Below, piece after piece: positions 36,064-44,928 of a stretch of DNA of 48,837 nucleotides. This DNA is from CAIUVD01 sp044338255 (GTDB lineage Bacteria > Planctomycetota > UBA11346), in assembly GCA_044338255.1 (NCBI GenBank), contig JBIILZ010000016.1, forward strand, positions 1-48,837, given 5' to 3'. The stretch's first letter is position 1. Each line of letters opens with the position of its first letter. Below the pieces are notes generated by a model. The model was not told the origin of the DNA. It saw nothing but the letters and a program-made list of their open reading frames with translations, and did no database searches. The position numbers and the translations under genes were made by a program.

Positions 36064-36080
36064 ATTGCGATAATTGCAAT
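36064..36080. promoter_or_regulatory. Inverted repeat upstream of fdhA
   Basis: ATTGC-N7-GCAAT, an exact 5-bp inverted repeat, ends 36 bp before the fdhA start in an AT-richer stretch; a good AGGAG Shine-Dalgarno lies 7 nt before the ATG. It could be an operator for a formaldehyde-responsive regulator, which is not in the window. The rest of 35,807-36,115 is the MITE and this leader. Confidence 0.35.
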
Positions 36081-36115
36081 GAGCGTGCAAATCTCCGCCC
36101 CACAGGAGACATCAC

Positions 36116-37309
36116 ATGTCAAGCAATCGCGGCGTTGTTTACCAAGGACCAGGCAAGGTCTCGATCGAAAAGATCCCCTTCCCCAAGCTCGAGCTGTTGC
36201 AGCAGAAGCGTAAATGTGAACATGGCGTAATCCTGAAGGTCGTTGCCACCAACATCTGCGGCAGCGATCAGCACATGGTGCGTGGTCGCACCACCGCCGA
36301 AGCCGGTCTGGTGCTGGGCCACGAGATCACCGGTGAAGTCATCGAACTCGGTCGTGATGTCGAATTTATCAAGAAGGGCGATCTCGTCAGTGTGCCCTTC
36401 AACATCGCCTGTGGCCGTTGCCGCAACTGCAAAGCAGGCCAGACCGGCATCTGCCTGAGCGTCAATCCGGCACGTCCTGGCGCCGCTTACGGCTACGTGG
36501 ACATGGGTGGATGGGTCGGCGGCCAAGCGGAATATGTGATGGTGCCTTACGCCGATTTCAACCTGCTGAAGCTCGGGCGCGACAAGGATCTGGCGATGAG
36601 CAAGATCGCTGACTTGGCGCTGCTCTCGGACATCTTCCCCACCGGCTTCCATGGCGCGGTCACCGCGGGAGTGGGACCGGGTTCAACCGTGTACGTAGCC
36701 GGCGCGGGCCCGGTGGGCCTGGCGTGCGCCGCTTCCTGCCAGCTGCTTGGCGCAGCGGTGGTGATCGTCGGTGATCTGAATGCCGATCGGCTCAAGCAGG
36801 TCAAGAAGATGGGCTGCGTGCCGCTTGATGTGAAGAAGGGACCGATCCCCGATCAGCTCGAAGAGATTCTCGGCGAGCGCGAAGTGGATCAGGCCATCGA
36901 CTGCGTCGGTTTCGAGGCACGTGGCTGCGGTCACGATCACAGCAAGGAACGTCCAGCCCAGGTGCTGAACGATATGATGACGGTCTGTCGCGCCGGTGGC
37001 GGCATCGGCATCCCCGGACTCTACGTGACGGGTGACCCGGGTGCGGTGGATGAATCGGCCAAGATCGGCGCCTTGTCGATCCGCATCGGACTCGGCTGGG
37101 CCAAGAGCCACCACTTCCACACCGGCCAATGTCCGGTGATGAAGTACCATCGCCAATTGATGATGGCGATCCTCCACGACAAGGTGCACATCGCGAAGGC
37201 GGTCAACGCCACCGTCATCAATCTCAACGATGCGCCCAAGGGCTACGCTGATTTCGATAAGGGCGCGGCCAAGAAGTACATCATCGACCCACACAAGATG
37301 GTCGGTTGA
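36116..37309 (+). CDS. fdhA: Glutathione-independent formaldehyde dehydrogenase
   Basis: The 397-residue zinc alcohol-dehydrogenase-family enzyme is of the Pseudomonas putida FdhA type, which oxidises formaldehyde to formate with a tightly bound NAD and no thiol cofactor. Visible are catalytic zinc ligands Cys48 (NICGSDQH) and His69-Glu70 (LGHEITGE), the structural-zinc cysteines 99, 102, 105 and 113 (CGRCRNCKAGQTGIC), and the NAD site VAGAGPVGLA. The characteristic insert around GCGHDHSKERPAQVLNDMM is also present. It is followed by a molybdopterin oxidoreductase that could handle formate. Confidence 0.94.
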   Translation: MSSNRGVVYQGPGKVSIEKIPFPKLELLQQKRKCEHGVILKVVATNICGSDQHMVRGRTTAEAGLVLGHEITGEVIELGRDVEFIKKGDLVSVPFNIACGRCRNCKAGQTGICLSVNPARPGAAYGYVDMGGWVGGQAEYVMVPYADFNLLKLGRDKDLAMSKIADLALLSDIFPTGFHGAVTAGVGPGSTVYVAGAGPVGLACAASCQLLGAAVVIVGDLNADRLKQVKKMGCVPLDVKKGPIPDQLEEILGEREVDQAIDCVGFEARGCGHDHSKERPAQVLNDMMTVCRAGGGIGIPGLYVTGDPGAVDESAKIGALSIRIGLGWAKSHHFHTGQCPVMKYHRQLMMAILHDKVHIAKAVNATVINLNDAPKGYADFDKGAAKKYIIDPHKMVG

Positions 37310-37321
37310 TTCATTCATTCA

Positions 37322-37380
37322 TTCGGCGTTCGGCGTGCGGCGTTCGGTCGCACACCGAACGCCGAACGCCGAACTCCGAA
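37322..37380. terminator. Long imperfect hairpin between fdhA and the molybdoenzyme gene
   Basis: A 27-bp stem with two mismatches and a 5-nt loop (CGCAC at 37349-37353) is built from GTTCGGCG/CGCCGAAC repeats. It follows the fdhA stop by 12 bp and could end or attenuate transcription, lowering expression of the downstream gene. Confidence 0.6.
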
Positions 37381-37399
37381 CGACGACCATGGAAAAAAA

Positions 37400-39580
37400 A
37401 TGAGTATCCCATCACACGGTGGTGGTTTCCACGCGATCGCTTACACCTTTCGCAAGGCGCGCCAAGCGGGCGGCATCCTCAAGATGTATCGCGCTCTGCG
37501 GGCAAAAAACGCCTGTAAAACCTGCGCTCTGGGCATGGGCGGCCAGAAAGGCGGGATGGTCAACGAGCTCGGGCATTTCCCTGAGTTCTGCAAGAAATCG
37601 GTTCAGGCCTTGGCAGCTGATCTGCAGCCCGCAATCCCCGTCGATCAGTTTACCAGTGCGACGCTGGAGCAGTTGCGTGAGCTATCGCCACGACAATTGG
37701 AGGCGATGGGCCGTATCACCGTACCGTTGGTCCACGAAGCCGGTGCCGATCGTTTTCGGCCCGCAACCTGGGACGAGGCGCTCACGCGGCTTTCAAGTAA
37801 GCTGAAGACGACGCCGCACGACGATGCGTTTTTCTATTTTTCCGGTCGTTCATCCAATGAAGCCGGATTCCTCCTGCAGTTATTCGCCCGCGTGTGGGGC
37901 ACCAATCACGTCAACAATTGTTCGTTCTACTGCCATCAGGCTTCTGGAGTCGGCCTGACCAGTGTCTTTGGACAAAGTGTCGGCACGGTGCCGCTCGACG
38001 GTATTGATCATAGTGATCTGCTGTTGTTGATCGGCGCCAACCCCGCTTCAAACCATCCGCGTTTTTTACGCACCTTGATGGAGCTCAAACGGCGCGGAGG
38101 AAAAGTCATTGTCATCAATCCATTGCGTGAAATTGGTCTCGAAAAGTTTCGAGTCCCCAGTGACCCGCGCAGTTTGGTATTTGGCACCACGATCGCTGAT
38201 CACTACATCCAGCCGCATGGCGGCGGCGATTTGGCCTTTTTGCTCGCGCTGATGCGCACGGTGCGTGATCGCGGCGCACACGATGTGGCATTTCTTGAGG
38301 CGCACACCAGCGGGTGGGAAGCCCTCGAAGCGCAGTTGTTGAGTCTCGATGTCGCCGAGCTGCTGCGCCGCAGTGGCGTAAGCGCCGCCGAATTGAACCT
38401 TGTCGCCGATGTCTACTGCGCTTCGAAAGCCGCCGTTTTCAGTTGGGCCATGGGCGTCACGCACCACCTGCATGGGACGGATACCGTGCGCGCCATTGCC
38501 GACCTCGCACTGTTGCGAGGCATGGTCGCCAAGCCCGGCGCAGGGTTACTGCCTTTGCGTGGACACAGCAACATTCAAGGGCTTGGCACCGTCGGCGTGA
38601 CCCCGGTGCTCAAGGATTCGATCGCCAAGCGCGTCGAGGCCCGCCTGCAATTGAAGCTGCCGACGACGCCCGGCTTTGATACCATGAGCTGCATGAAAAA
38701 AGCCCATGCGGGCGGCATGCGCGTGGCGTGGTGTCTGGGTGGAAATTTGTGGGGCTCAAGTCCAGACGCGACCTGGACGCGCGAGGCGATGGCGCAGATC
38801 GATCAAGTAGTGTACTTCAATACCACCCTCAACACCGGTCATATTCACGGCCTCGGCAAAGAGACGTGGATCCTGCCGGTGCGTGCGCGCGACGAAGAAA
38901 CAGAAACAACTACACAAGAATCCATGTTCAGCTATGTGCGCCTGTCTGATGGAGGCGCGCCGCGCTTTGACGGTCCGCGTGGCGAAGTGCAGGTCATCGC
39001 TGACCTCGCTGATAAAGTCCTCGGTGCCAGCGGCGCCGTCGACTGGAAAGCGATGCGCTCGCATCAAGCCGTACGTGCGCTCATTGCTGACGTCGTTCCG
39101 GGCCTGGAAAGCCTCGCCACCATCGATGTCAGCAAGTCCGAATTCCACATTGCTGGCCGCGCTTACCCAACGCCGAAATTCGCCACACCTGATGGCCGTG
39201 CCCGCCTGCACACGGTCACCCTGCCGCCCGAAGAGCTGCGCTCCGCCAACAGCCTGTGCCTGATGACCATCCGCTCCGAAGGTCAGTTCAACACCGTCGT
39301 CTATGAAGATTACGATCGCTACCGTGGCACCACCAGTCGCGATGTGGTGCTGATGGCTGCAGAGGATATCCAGCGTCGTGGCTGGAAGGTCGGCCAGCGC
39401 GTGACCGTAACCTCGGTGGTGGGCACGATGGCCAACATTCGCGTGGTCGAAGGTCGCATCCGCGCCGGCAACGCGGCGATGTATTATCCTGAATCGAACA
39501 TCCTGGTGCCCCGTGCAACCGATCCGCAATCGGGAACACCGTCGTTTAAGGCGGTGACGGTGTCAGTAGCGGCGGAGTGA
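37400..39580 (+). CDS. FdhF/YdeP-type molybdopterin oxidoreductase
   Basis: The 726-residue protein belongs to the formate-dehydrogenase-alpha-like group (TIGR01701, YdeP-like). It starts with CKTCALGMGGQ (Cys39, Cys42) and HFPEFCKK (Cys64), so only three of the four usual [4Fe-4S] cysteines are visible. The active-site pair Cys178-His179 in SFYCHQASGVGL corresponds to the Sec/Cys-His of formate dehydrogenases. FYFSGRSSNEAGF, LLIGANPASNHPRF and the C-terminal cofactor-binding domain are present. Next to fdhA it probably oxidises formate to CO2. The gene uses more A/T-ending codons than its neighbours, a possible sign of transfer. Confidence 0.87.
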   Translation: MSIPSHGGGFHAIAYTFRKARQAGGILKMYRALRAKNACKTCALGMGGQKGGMVNELGHFPEFCKKSVQALAADLQPAIPVDQFTSATLEQLRELSPRQLEAMGRITVPLVHEAGADRFRPATWDEALTRLSSKLKTTPHDDAFFYFSGRSSNEAGFLLQLFARVWGTNHVNNCSFYCHQASGVGLTSVFGQSVGTVPLDGIDHSDLLLLIGANPASNHPRFLRTLMELKRRGGKVIVINPLREIGLEKFRVPSDPRSLVFGTTIADHYIQPHGGGDLAFLLALMRTVRDRGAHDVAFLEAHTSGWEALEAQLLSLDVAELLRRSGVSAAELNLVADVYCASKAAVFSWAMGVTHHLHGTDTVRAIADLALLRGMVAKPGAGLLPLRGHSNIQGLGTVGVTPVLKDSIAKRVEARLQLKLPTTPGFDTMSCMKKAHAGGMRVAWCLGGNLWGSSPDATWTREAMAQIDQVVYFNTTLNTGHIHGLGKETWILPVRARDEETETTTQESMFSYVRLSDGGAPRFDGPRGEVQVIADLADKVLGASGAVDWKAMRSHQAVRALIADVVPGLESLATIDVSKSEFHIAGRAYPTPKFATPDGRARLHTVTLPPEELRSANSLCLMTIRSEGQFNTVVYEDYDRYRGTTSRDVVLMAAEDIQRRGWKVGQRVTVTSVVGTMANIRVVEGRIRAGNAAMYYPESNILVPRATDPQSGTPSFKAVTVSVAAE

Positions 39581-39618
39581 TGGTCTGCCTTTTTGTCGGT
39601 GCTGCGGTGCTTCCGAAG

Positions 39619-39723
39619 CTGGTCGCTGGTCCCTGGTCCCTGGTCTCTGGTCTCTGGTCGCTGGTCGCTGGTCGCTGGTCGCTGGTCCCTGGTCTCTGGT
39701 CGCTGGTCGCTGGTCGCTGGTCC
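39619..39723. repeat. Heptanucleotide tandem array, 15 units
   Basis: Fifteen 7-bp units (CTGGTCC, CTGGTCG and CTGGTCT variants) occupy exactly 105 bp, followed by GCGACCGGCGACCAGC, which reads as the reverse complement of the unit. The same family is at 29,075. It sits between the converging molybdoenzyme and FAD oxidoreductase genes. Confidence 0.96.
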
Positions 39724-39754
39724 GCGACCGGCGACCAGCCCCCCTCAACATGGT

Positions 39755-40942
39755 TCATGCCGACGCCTGAATACGCGACCTGAGCATCTGCAGAAAAGTA
39801 TTCTCGGGATTGGTGGTGTTGCCTGCCAGCAAGCTGATGACGCCCTGATATACCGGCACCGTGCGCAGCTCGCTGAAGAACAGGTTGTCGATGAAATGTC
39901 CATCGTACCACAGACGGATGAAGGCGAAGAACGTCGCCAAATCGTGCTCGGTGGCCGTGGACCAGGCGCTGAAATCCGCCGTCGGTCCGTGCTCGTCGAG
40001 GGCCTTGCCCAGGCGCCAACCGGCGCGGGTCGCCAGCAGCACTCCCGAGGAGAAGATCGGATCGATGAAGCCGCCGGCATCGCCTATCAGAGCATAGCGC
40101 CGCCCACAGCGTTGGCGGATGCGGTAGCTGATGTTGGGGATCGAGCGCACCGGCGTCGGCAGCTGTCCGTCGAGGCGCGCCGCCAGCTCTGGGAAATGCC
40201 CGAGGTTCTTGGCGAAGACCTCGGCCGGGCTACCGCCCGTGAGCACCGCCTCGCGCTTGAGGACAAGGCCAATGGACCAACGCTCGTCGCTCAAAGGAAT
40301 CTGCCAACTCCAGCCGATGTCGCGGCTCTTCGAGACCACGATGTCGCCGCGCTCGGCCCCCGGCACCAGGGGCAGCGCCGCGACATGACCGAATACCGCA
40401 GCGCGGCGCAGATCATTGGCGCAATCGAGAATGCCGAGCTGCTTGGCGAGTAAGGTATCACGACCACTGGCATCGATGACGAAATCGACTTCGCGCTGCT
40501 GCTCGCGGTCATCCTGGCGGAAATGCACCACCGGCAGCTCGGCAGCGAAGTCTACACGCTCGACGGTTGCCGGACACACTAGGCGGGCGCCTTGGGTCAC
40601 GGCGTTTTCCAAGAGCATCTGATCGAAGCGCGAGCGTTCGACCTGATAGATCGAGGTCGCATCGCCGGGCAAGCCATCGGCAAAGGGGAAGCGCACCACC
40701 CGACCACTGCCGACCTGCTCGAAGAACGCCGCGCGTTTGGGCATATAGGCGTGGGCGAGGAAGGTCGCATGGCTGATGCCGATATCCTCAAGGATCGGCA
40801 TATTACACGGCAACAGGCTCTCACCGATATGGAAGCGTGGGAAGACCTCCTGCTCGAAGACCTCCACCGCATGCCCGACCCGCGCCAGGACCGCCGCCGC
40901 CACCGCTCCGCCGGGGCCGCCACCAATGATGCCGATGCGCAT
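39755..40942 (-). CDS. FAD-dependent oxidoreductase, halogenase/geranylgeranyl-reductase-like
   Basis: The 395-residue flavoprotein has the N-terminal FAD motif GIIGGGPGG (5-12), the GESLLP loop (40-45), DASG and a second FAD motif RYALIGDAGGF. The GWSWQIP sequence at 210-216 is the GWxWxIP motif of flavin halogenases, and a Lys near residue 69 (AYMPKRAAFF) may be the halogenase lysine. It could therefore halogenate, hydroxylate or desaturate a carrier-bound chain; aryl-polyene and flexirubin loci carry similar enzymes. The start at 40942 gives a clean N-terminus. Confidence 0.85.
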   Translation of the reverse strand: MRIGIIGGGPGGAVAAAVLARVGHAVEVFEQEVFPRFHIGESLLPCNMPILEDIGISHATFLAHAYMPKRAAFFEQVGSGRVVRFPFADGLPGDATSIYQVERSRFDQMLLENAVTQGARLVCPATVERVDFAAELPVVHFRQDDREQQREVDFVIDASGRDTLLAKQLGILDCANDLRRAAVFGHVAALPLVPGAERGDIVVSKSRDIGWSWQIPLSDERWSIGLVLKREAVLTGGSPAEVFAKNLGHFPELAARLDGQLPTPVRSIPNISYRIRQRCGRRYALIGDAGGFIDPIFSSGVLLATRAGWRLGKALDEHGPTADFSAWSTATEHDLATFFAFIRLWYDGHFIDNLFFSELRTVPVYQGVISLLAGNTTNPENTFLQMLRSRIQASA

Positions 40943-41050
40943 GAATCCTCGTCCTTTTTCTGCCACTATTCAGACACCGACGAGCCTCGACACAAGTTCG
41001 GACGTGGATCGCGCCGGAGCATGGACGTCCCCGACCATGGCATTCACCAC

Positions 41051-41130
41051 CGTCGATAGGCAAGGCCCACCGTCGATAGGCAAGGCCCACCGTCGATAGG
41101 CAAGGCCCACCGTCGATAGGCAAGGCCCGC
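41051..41130. repeat. 20-bp tandem array, four units
   Basis: Four adjacent copies of CGTCGATAGGCAAGGCCCAC (the last ends CCGC) lie in the divergent gap 40,943-41,193 between the FAD oxidoreductase and a small membrane protein. There is no spacer between units, so it is not a CRISPR. Apart from this array I see nothing in that gap. Confidence 0.95.
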
Positions 41131-41193
41131 CGTTGATGCCGATGCACGCTGGTGCTTGTGCGTTCAGGCGGCCGCTGATGTACTACGCCGGCG

Positions 41194-41589
41194 ATGAGCG
41201 AGCTTACCGTTTTGCAGGCGACCCCTCCTGGCCTGCTCGCCCGGCATGGGCCCTTGGTCGCGGGTGCGCCGGCGATGCTGGCCTGGACTGCCGCCGTGGC
41301 TGCCCGTATCGCGCCCCGCGGACGTTGGCCGATTGTGCTCGGCGGTACCGCTACCGCCTGGCTAGTGCTGGCCCTCGCCTTGCTTCCCGAGGGCGCGGCG
41401 GCCGCCTATCAACCGGGCTTCAACCTCCTCTCCTTGCAGCCAGCAGCGGTGCTCAGCGGGCTCGTGCTGGCGCTGCTCTGCGCGTGGTGGGCGCGCCGCT
41501 GCCGCCCTTGGGCGTGGGGCTGGTGGTGCGGTTGCGGTCTGCTCGTGCCCTTGGCCTTGTTCGCTGTCGTCGAACATCTGCAGCGCTGA
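41194..41589 (+). CDS. Small integral membrane protein, unknown
   Basis: The 131-residue protein has three hydrophobic segments (about 22-37, 48-66 and 80-125) with many Trp and Ala and basic loops. I recognise no family. It lies 6 bp before the MMPL exporter gene in the same direction and may assist it. Start codon is uncertain because no clear Shine-Dalgarno is visible. Confidence 0.55.
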   Translation: MSELTVLQATPPGLLARHGPLVAGAPAMLAWTAAVAARIAPRGRWPIVLGGTATAWLVLALALLPEGAAAAYQPGFNLLSLQPAAVLSGLVLALLCAWWARRCRPWAWGWWCGCGLLVPLALFAVVEHLQR

Positions 41590-41595
41590 GTCCGC

Positions 41596-43899
41596 ATGCC
41601 ACGCCGGCTCTTGTTCGTCCTCGGCGGCCTGGTGGTGGTGTTTTTCGCCATCGCCGGAGTCCTCGGCCTAAGCCAGGATCTCAGCGGCATCCTGCCGCAG
41701 ACCGATCTCCGCCTGCAACGCGAAGCGCGCTTCTTCGTCAACCAGGGCACCACCCGGATCCTGGTCGTCGAAGCCGAAGGCGACGACCCGGCGGCATTGC
41801 ACACGGCACTCACCGAGGTCATCGTCGCCGTCGCCCCCTGCGGTGCGCGCCCCCCGGCTGTCGGCGGTCCGGTGGCCATCGCCCGCGCCGGCGAGGTCAT
41901 CTACGCCCATCTCCCCGAGCTGACCACGCCGGCGGCCCTCGCTGCCCTGGAAGCCGCGATCACTCCCGAGGCTCTTGCTGCCCGGCTCCTCGCCCTGCGT
42001 GAGCGCAGCAGCCGCGCCGATGATCAGTTCACTGCCGTCGCCGGGCGCCGCGATCCGCTAGCCCTCGGTGCCCAGGCACTGGCGGAACTGGCGGGCCCGG
42101 CGGGAGCGATCCCCGACGGCGCCATCTATCGCCATCCCGATGGCCGCCATGCGATGGTGATCCTGGAGGTCGATTTCGCTCCCGATGCAGTCAGCGCCGC
42201 CGGTCGCCTCATCGATGCCATCGCCGCGCTGCAACCAACCACGGCCAGTCGCGGCACGACCCTGACGGTGATCGGGCCGTATCGCCATTACGTCGAGAAT
42301 ACCCGCACCATCTGGCACGATCTGCTCGCTACACTGCCGCTCTGCCTGGTCCTGGTGGCGGTGATCCTGCGCACCCAGCTCGGCACCTGGAAGACCGTCG
42401 CCGTCGTCCATCTGCCGGCGCTGTTGGGCATGGTCGGCGGCCTCGCCGGAGCCGGCATCTGGCATCTGCTCAGCGGCCAGACCATGCCCGTGGCCCTGAT
42501 CGGTTTCGCCAATGGCTTCCTCGGCATCGCCGTCGATTACGGAAACCATATCGCGGCGGCGCGACGGGCCGGACATCGACCGGTGCTGCCCCTGGTGATC
42601 AGCTTCCTGACCACCGCCGCCGGTTTCGCGGTGCTGCTCACCAGCTCCGTGCCGGCCCTCCAATTCCTGGCGGCAATGGTCATCGGCGGACTGGGCACGG
42701 CCCTGGTCGTGGCCCTGTGGATCATGCCCGAACTGCTGCCGGCGCCGGGCGGCCGCGATGCCTGGCTCGCGATTTCGGGGCCCTTGTACCGCTGGTGCAA
42801 TGCTCAGCCGTGGCGACGCCTGGGGCTGGTGGTCCTGATCACTGCCGCCACCGCCCCCGGCCTGACCTACCTGCATTTCGAGGAGGACCTGCGCCGCTAT
42901 GACGGCTCGCATCCGCAATCGTGGCGCGACCTCGAAACTTTTTCGCAGCGCTGGGCCGGCGGCAGCGAGGCCGGGACGGCGGTCATCGCCAGTGCGCCGG
43001 AACTGGACACCGCCCTCGCCGCCGCCGCCGCCGCCCGCGCCAAGCTGCAGCTGCCCTTGTCGGTGGTCGAGCGCCTGGTGCCGGATCGCGCCGAGCAGGC
43101 CCGCAGACGACAGGCGTGGAATGCCTGGTGGCAGGCGCATCCGCATTTCGCTGATGATTTCCGCAGCGCCTGCCAGCGTGCCGGCATGCGCCCCCAAGCC
43201 TTCGGCGAAGCCCTCGCGCTCTATGCCCCAGTGGCTGAACCGCGCCCGCCGCTGACGCTCGCCACCTGGCGCGAAACGCCGGTGGGAACCGCGCTCGCGA
43301 CCTGCGTCACGCAGCCCGACGGGGGGCCGTGGCAAGTGGCCTCGCCGGTGCGCGGCCTGATCACCCGCGAACAGGTCAGCACCTGGGATAGCCAGCTCGG
43401 CGACGAGGCCTGGGTCGCCAATCGCGGCGATTTCGGGGCCCGCATCCTCGGCGGCCTGAAGGATGATCTGCTGCACCGCGGGCCGTGGGTACTGCTGCTG
43501 GTGGCGGCGGCGATCAGCCTCGCGGTGCGCAAGCCGGCGCCGATCGTCGCAATCATGGCCCCGCCGCTCCTGGCTCTCATCTGGACCTTCGGCACGCTCG
43601 GCTGGATGGGCCTGGCGCTGACGCCATTTTCGCTACTGGCGGCGGCCTTCATCCTCGGCATCGGCATCGATTCGGCGGTGTTCCTCGCCGACGGCGATGA
43701 GGCGGCATTCTCGCCGATCATCGCCGTGTGGGTCACTACCCTGGTCGGCGTCGGGAGCATGGCCTTCTCGGTGCATCCGGTGCTGACCGCGATCGGCATC
43801 TCCTTGTCGCTGGGCATGACGGCGGCGTTCTTCACCGCCATCCTGGTCACGCCCGCGACCCTCGGCCTGCTTCAGGCCAAGGGGCGCAGCAACAGCTGA
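41596..43899 (+). CDS. MMPL-family RND exporter
   Basis: The 767-residue protein has two MMPL repeats, each with a periplasmic loop followed by five to six membrane helices. VPALQFLAAMVIGGLGTALVV and GLALTPFSLLAAAFILGIGIDSAVFLADG are typical transport helices; the Gly-Ile-Asp in helix 4 of the second repeat marks the proton path. Such exporters move lipid or pigment chains in aryl-polyene clusters. The gene is intact. Its last 28 bp overlap the end of an antisense, decayed acyltransferase. Confidence 0.9.
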   Translation: MPRRLLFVLGGLVVVFFAIAGVLGLSQDLSGILPQTDLRLQREARFFVNQGTTRILVVEAEGDDPAALHTALTEVIVAVAPCGARPPAVGGPVAIARAGEVIYAHLPELTTPAALAALEAAITPEALAARLLALRERSSRADDQFTAVAGRRDPLALGAQALAELAGPAGAIPDGAIYRHPDGRHAMVILEVDFAPDAVSAAGRLIDAIAALQPTTASRGTTLTVIGPYRHYVENTRTIWHDLLATLPLCLVLVAVILRTQLGTWKTVAVVHLPALLGMVGGLAGAGIWHLLSGQTMPVALIGFANGFLGIAVDYGNHIAAARRAGHRPVLPLVISFLTTAAGFAVLLTSSVPALQFLAAMVIGGLGTALVVALWIMPELLPAPGGRDAWLAISGPLYRWCNAQPWRRLGLVVLITAATAPGLTYLHFEEDLRRYDGSHPQSWRDLETFSQRWAGGSEAGTAVIASAPELDTALAAAAAARAKLQLPLSVVERLVPDRAEQARRRQAWNAWWQAHPHFADDFRSACQRAGMRPQAFGEALALYAPVAEPRPPLTLATWRETPVGTALATCVTQPDGGPWQVASPVRGLITREQVSTWDSQLGDEAWVANRGDFGARILGGLKDDLLHRGPWVLLLVAAAISLAVRKPAPIVAIMAPPLLALIWTFGTLGWMGLALTPFSLLAAAFILGIGIDSAVFLADGDEAAFSPIIAVWVTTLVGVGSMAFSVHPVLTAIGISLSLGMTAAFFTAILVTPATLGLLQAKGRSNS

Positions 43900-44926
43900 T
43901 AGCGCATGGCCGCCGCCAGGGCCGGCAGAGAAAGCCCCTGGGCGACGGCGGTGGTGGCCATGAAGGTCAGCGTTGCGCCGCCGACATCGCGTGAGAATCC
44001 TGCAGGAGCAGCAGCGAGAACCCATGGTGATTGCTGAACAGGCGCGATTCACCGGCAGCGCGGACATCGGCGGCCAAGGGGAAGAGCAGATCGCCGGGCT
44101 GGGCCCGGCTTTTTGCCAGGGCTCTTTTTTCCAGGGCTGAGGCCTCCAACGCTGCCGCCTCCAGCGCCGCAGCCAAGGCCGCGAGGACGAAGGCGGTCTC
44201 TCCGAAACGACCAGTAGTGGCGCGGATGCGGGTATCGAGCGCGGCGGTCTCGCTCACCGAGAGCGCGACATCGAGCACCACATACGGCCCGGCCGTCGGC
44301 ACCCGCGTCGGTCGCCAGATGCGCGCCAAGCGTTGCGGACGAATCAGCGGCAGCAGCAGTCGCGCGAGAGGTCCGCGCCCGGCGTGGCTGGCGGGGATCT
44401 CCGCCGGCTAGCGGTAGTCTCGACGCCACCAGACCTCGGCGAGACGCTCGCCCGCCGCCAGACCCGGCAGCGCACTGAGCACGCCCATGATGCCTCGAGC
44501 ATCGATGAGCCGGTGATCCCAGGTCACCACCACGCCCTCGGGGGTGTGGCCGAAGCGGATCAGCCACGGCGCCGGCAGGGATTGCTGCAGATGCGTGGCG
44601 GCGAGGGTCTGCAACCCGTCGCCCCATTGCGCACTGAGTACCGCCTGGGAGTCGCGGGCGGTCGAAAACCGTCAGCGCGGTCCACGCATGCCGCCCACCC
44701 AGCGCGCCGCCAGGAGTGACGCCTGCTCGCCGAGACGACGCAGCGCCGTAGCCAGTTCAGCCGCCGAAATGACCTGCGACCGACGGATCAGCAGCTGGCC
44801 ATGCGAACCCCGGCCGCCGTAGCGGCGGATGCCCTGATCGACCAGCTCATGGAAGACATCAGCGCCCGATGCAGGCAGCTCGACCTTCATCCCGACCTTC
44901 ATCCCGACCTTCATCCCGACCTTCAT
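43872..44926 (-). pseudogene. Interrupted condensation-type acyltransferase
   Basis: Reading the minus strand from the ATG cluster near 44926, one protein can be followed through breaks: LLIRRSQVISAAELATALRRLGEQ, a first break with a TGA at 44672, then WLIRFGHTPEGVVVTWDHRLIDARG (like the HxxxD motif of CoA-dependent acyltransferases), a TAG at 44408, then VLDVALSVSETAALDTRIRA and GFSLLLLQ. A last frameshift near 43985 leads to MRYQLLLRPLA and a stop at 43872. At least three lesions argue for a pseudogene, or for a stop-codon readthrough protein if they are real. Its start overlaps the ACP stop. Confidence 0.65.
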
Positions 44927-44928
44927 GT
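44881..44928. repeat. 12-bp tandem array that repeats a start codon
   Basis: Four units of CGACCTTCATCC (the last ends GT) lie at the ACP/acyltransferase junction. On the minus strand they read ATGAAGGTCGGG, so the acyltransferase gene begins with a repeated Met-Lys-Val-Gly and has four in-frame ATG codons. Confidence 0.93.

Noticed and set aside
41051..41130. CRISPR array
   Set aside because: The 20-bp units are directly adjacent with no spacers and no cas gene is present.
42058..43476. 472-codon open frame opposite the MMPL gene
   Set aside because: Antisense to an intact two-repeat exporter; Gln/Asp-rich shadow.
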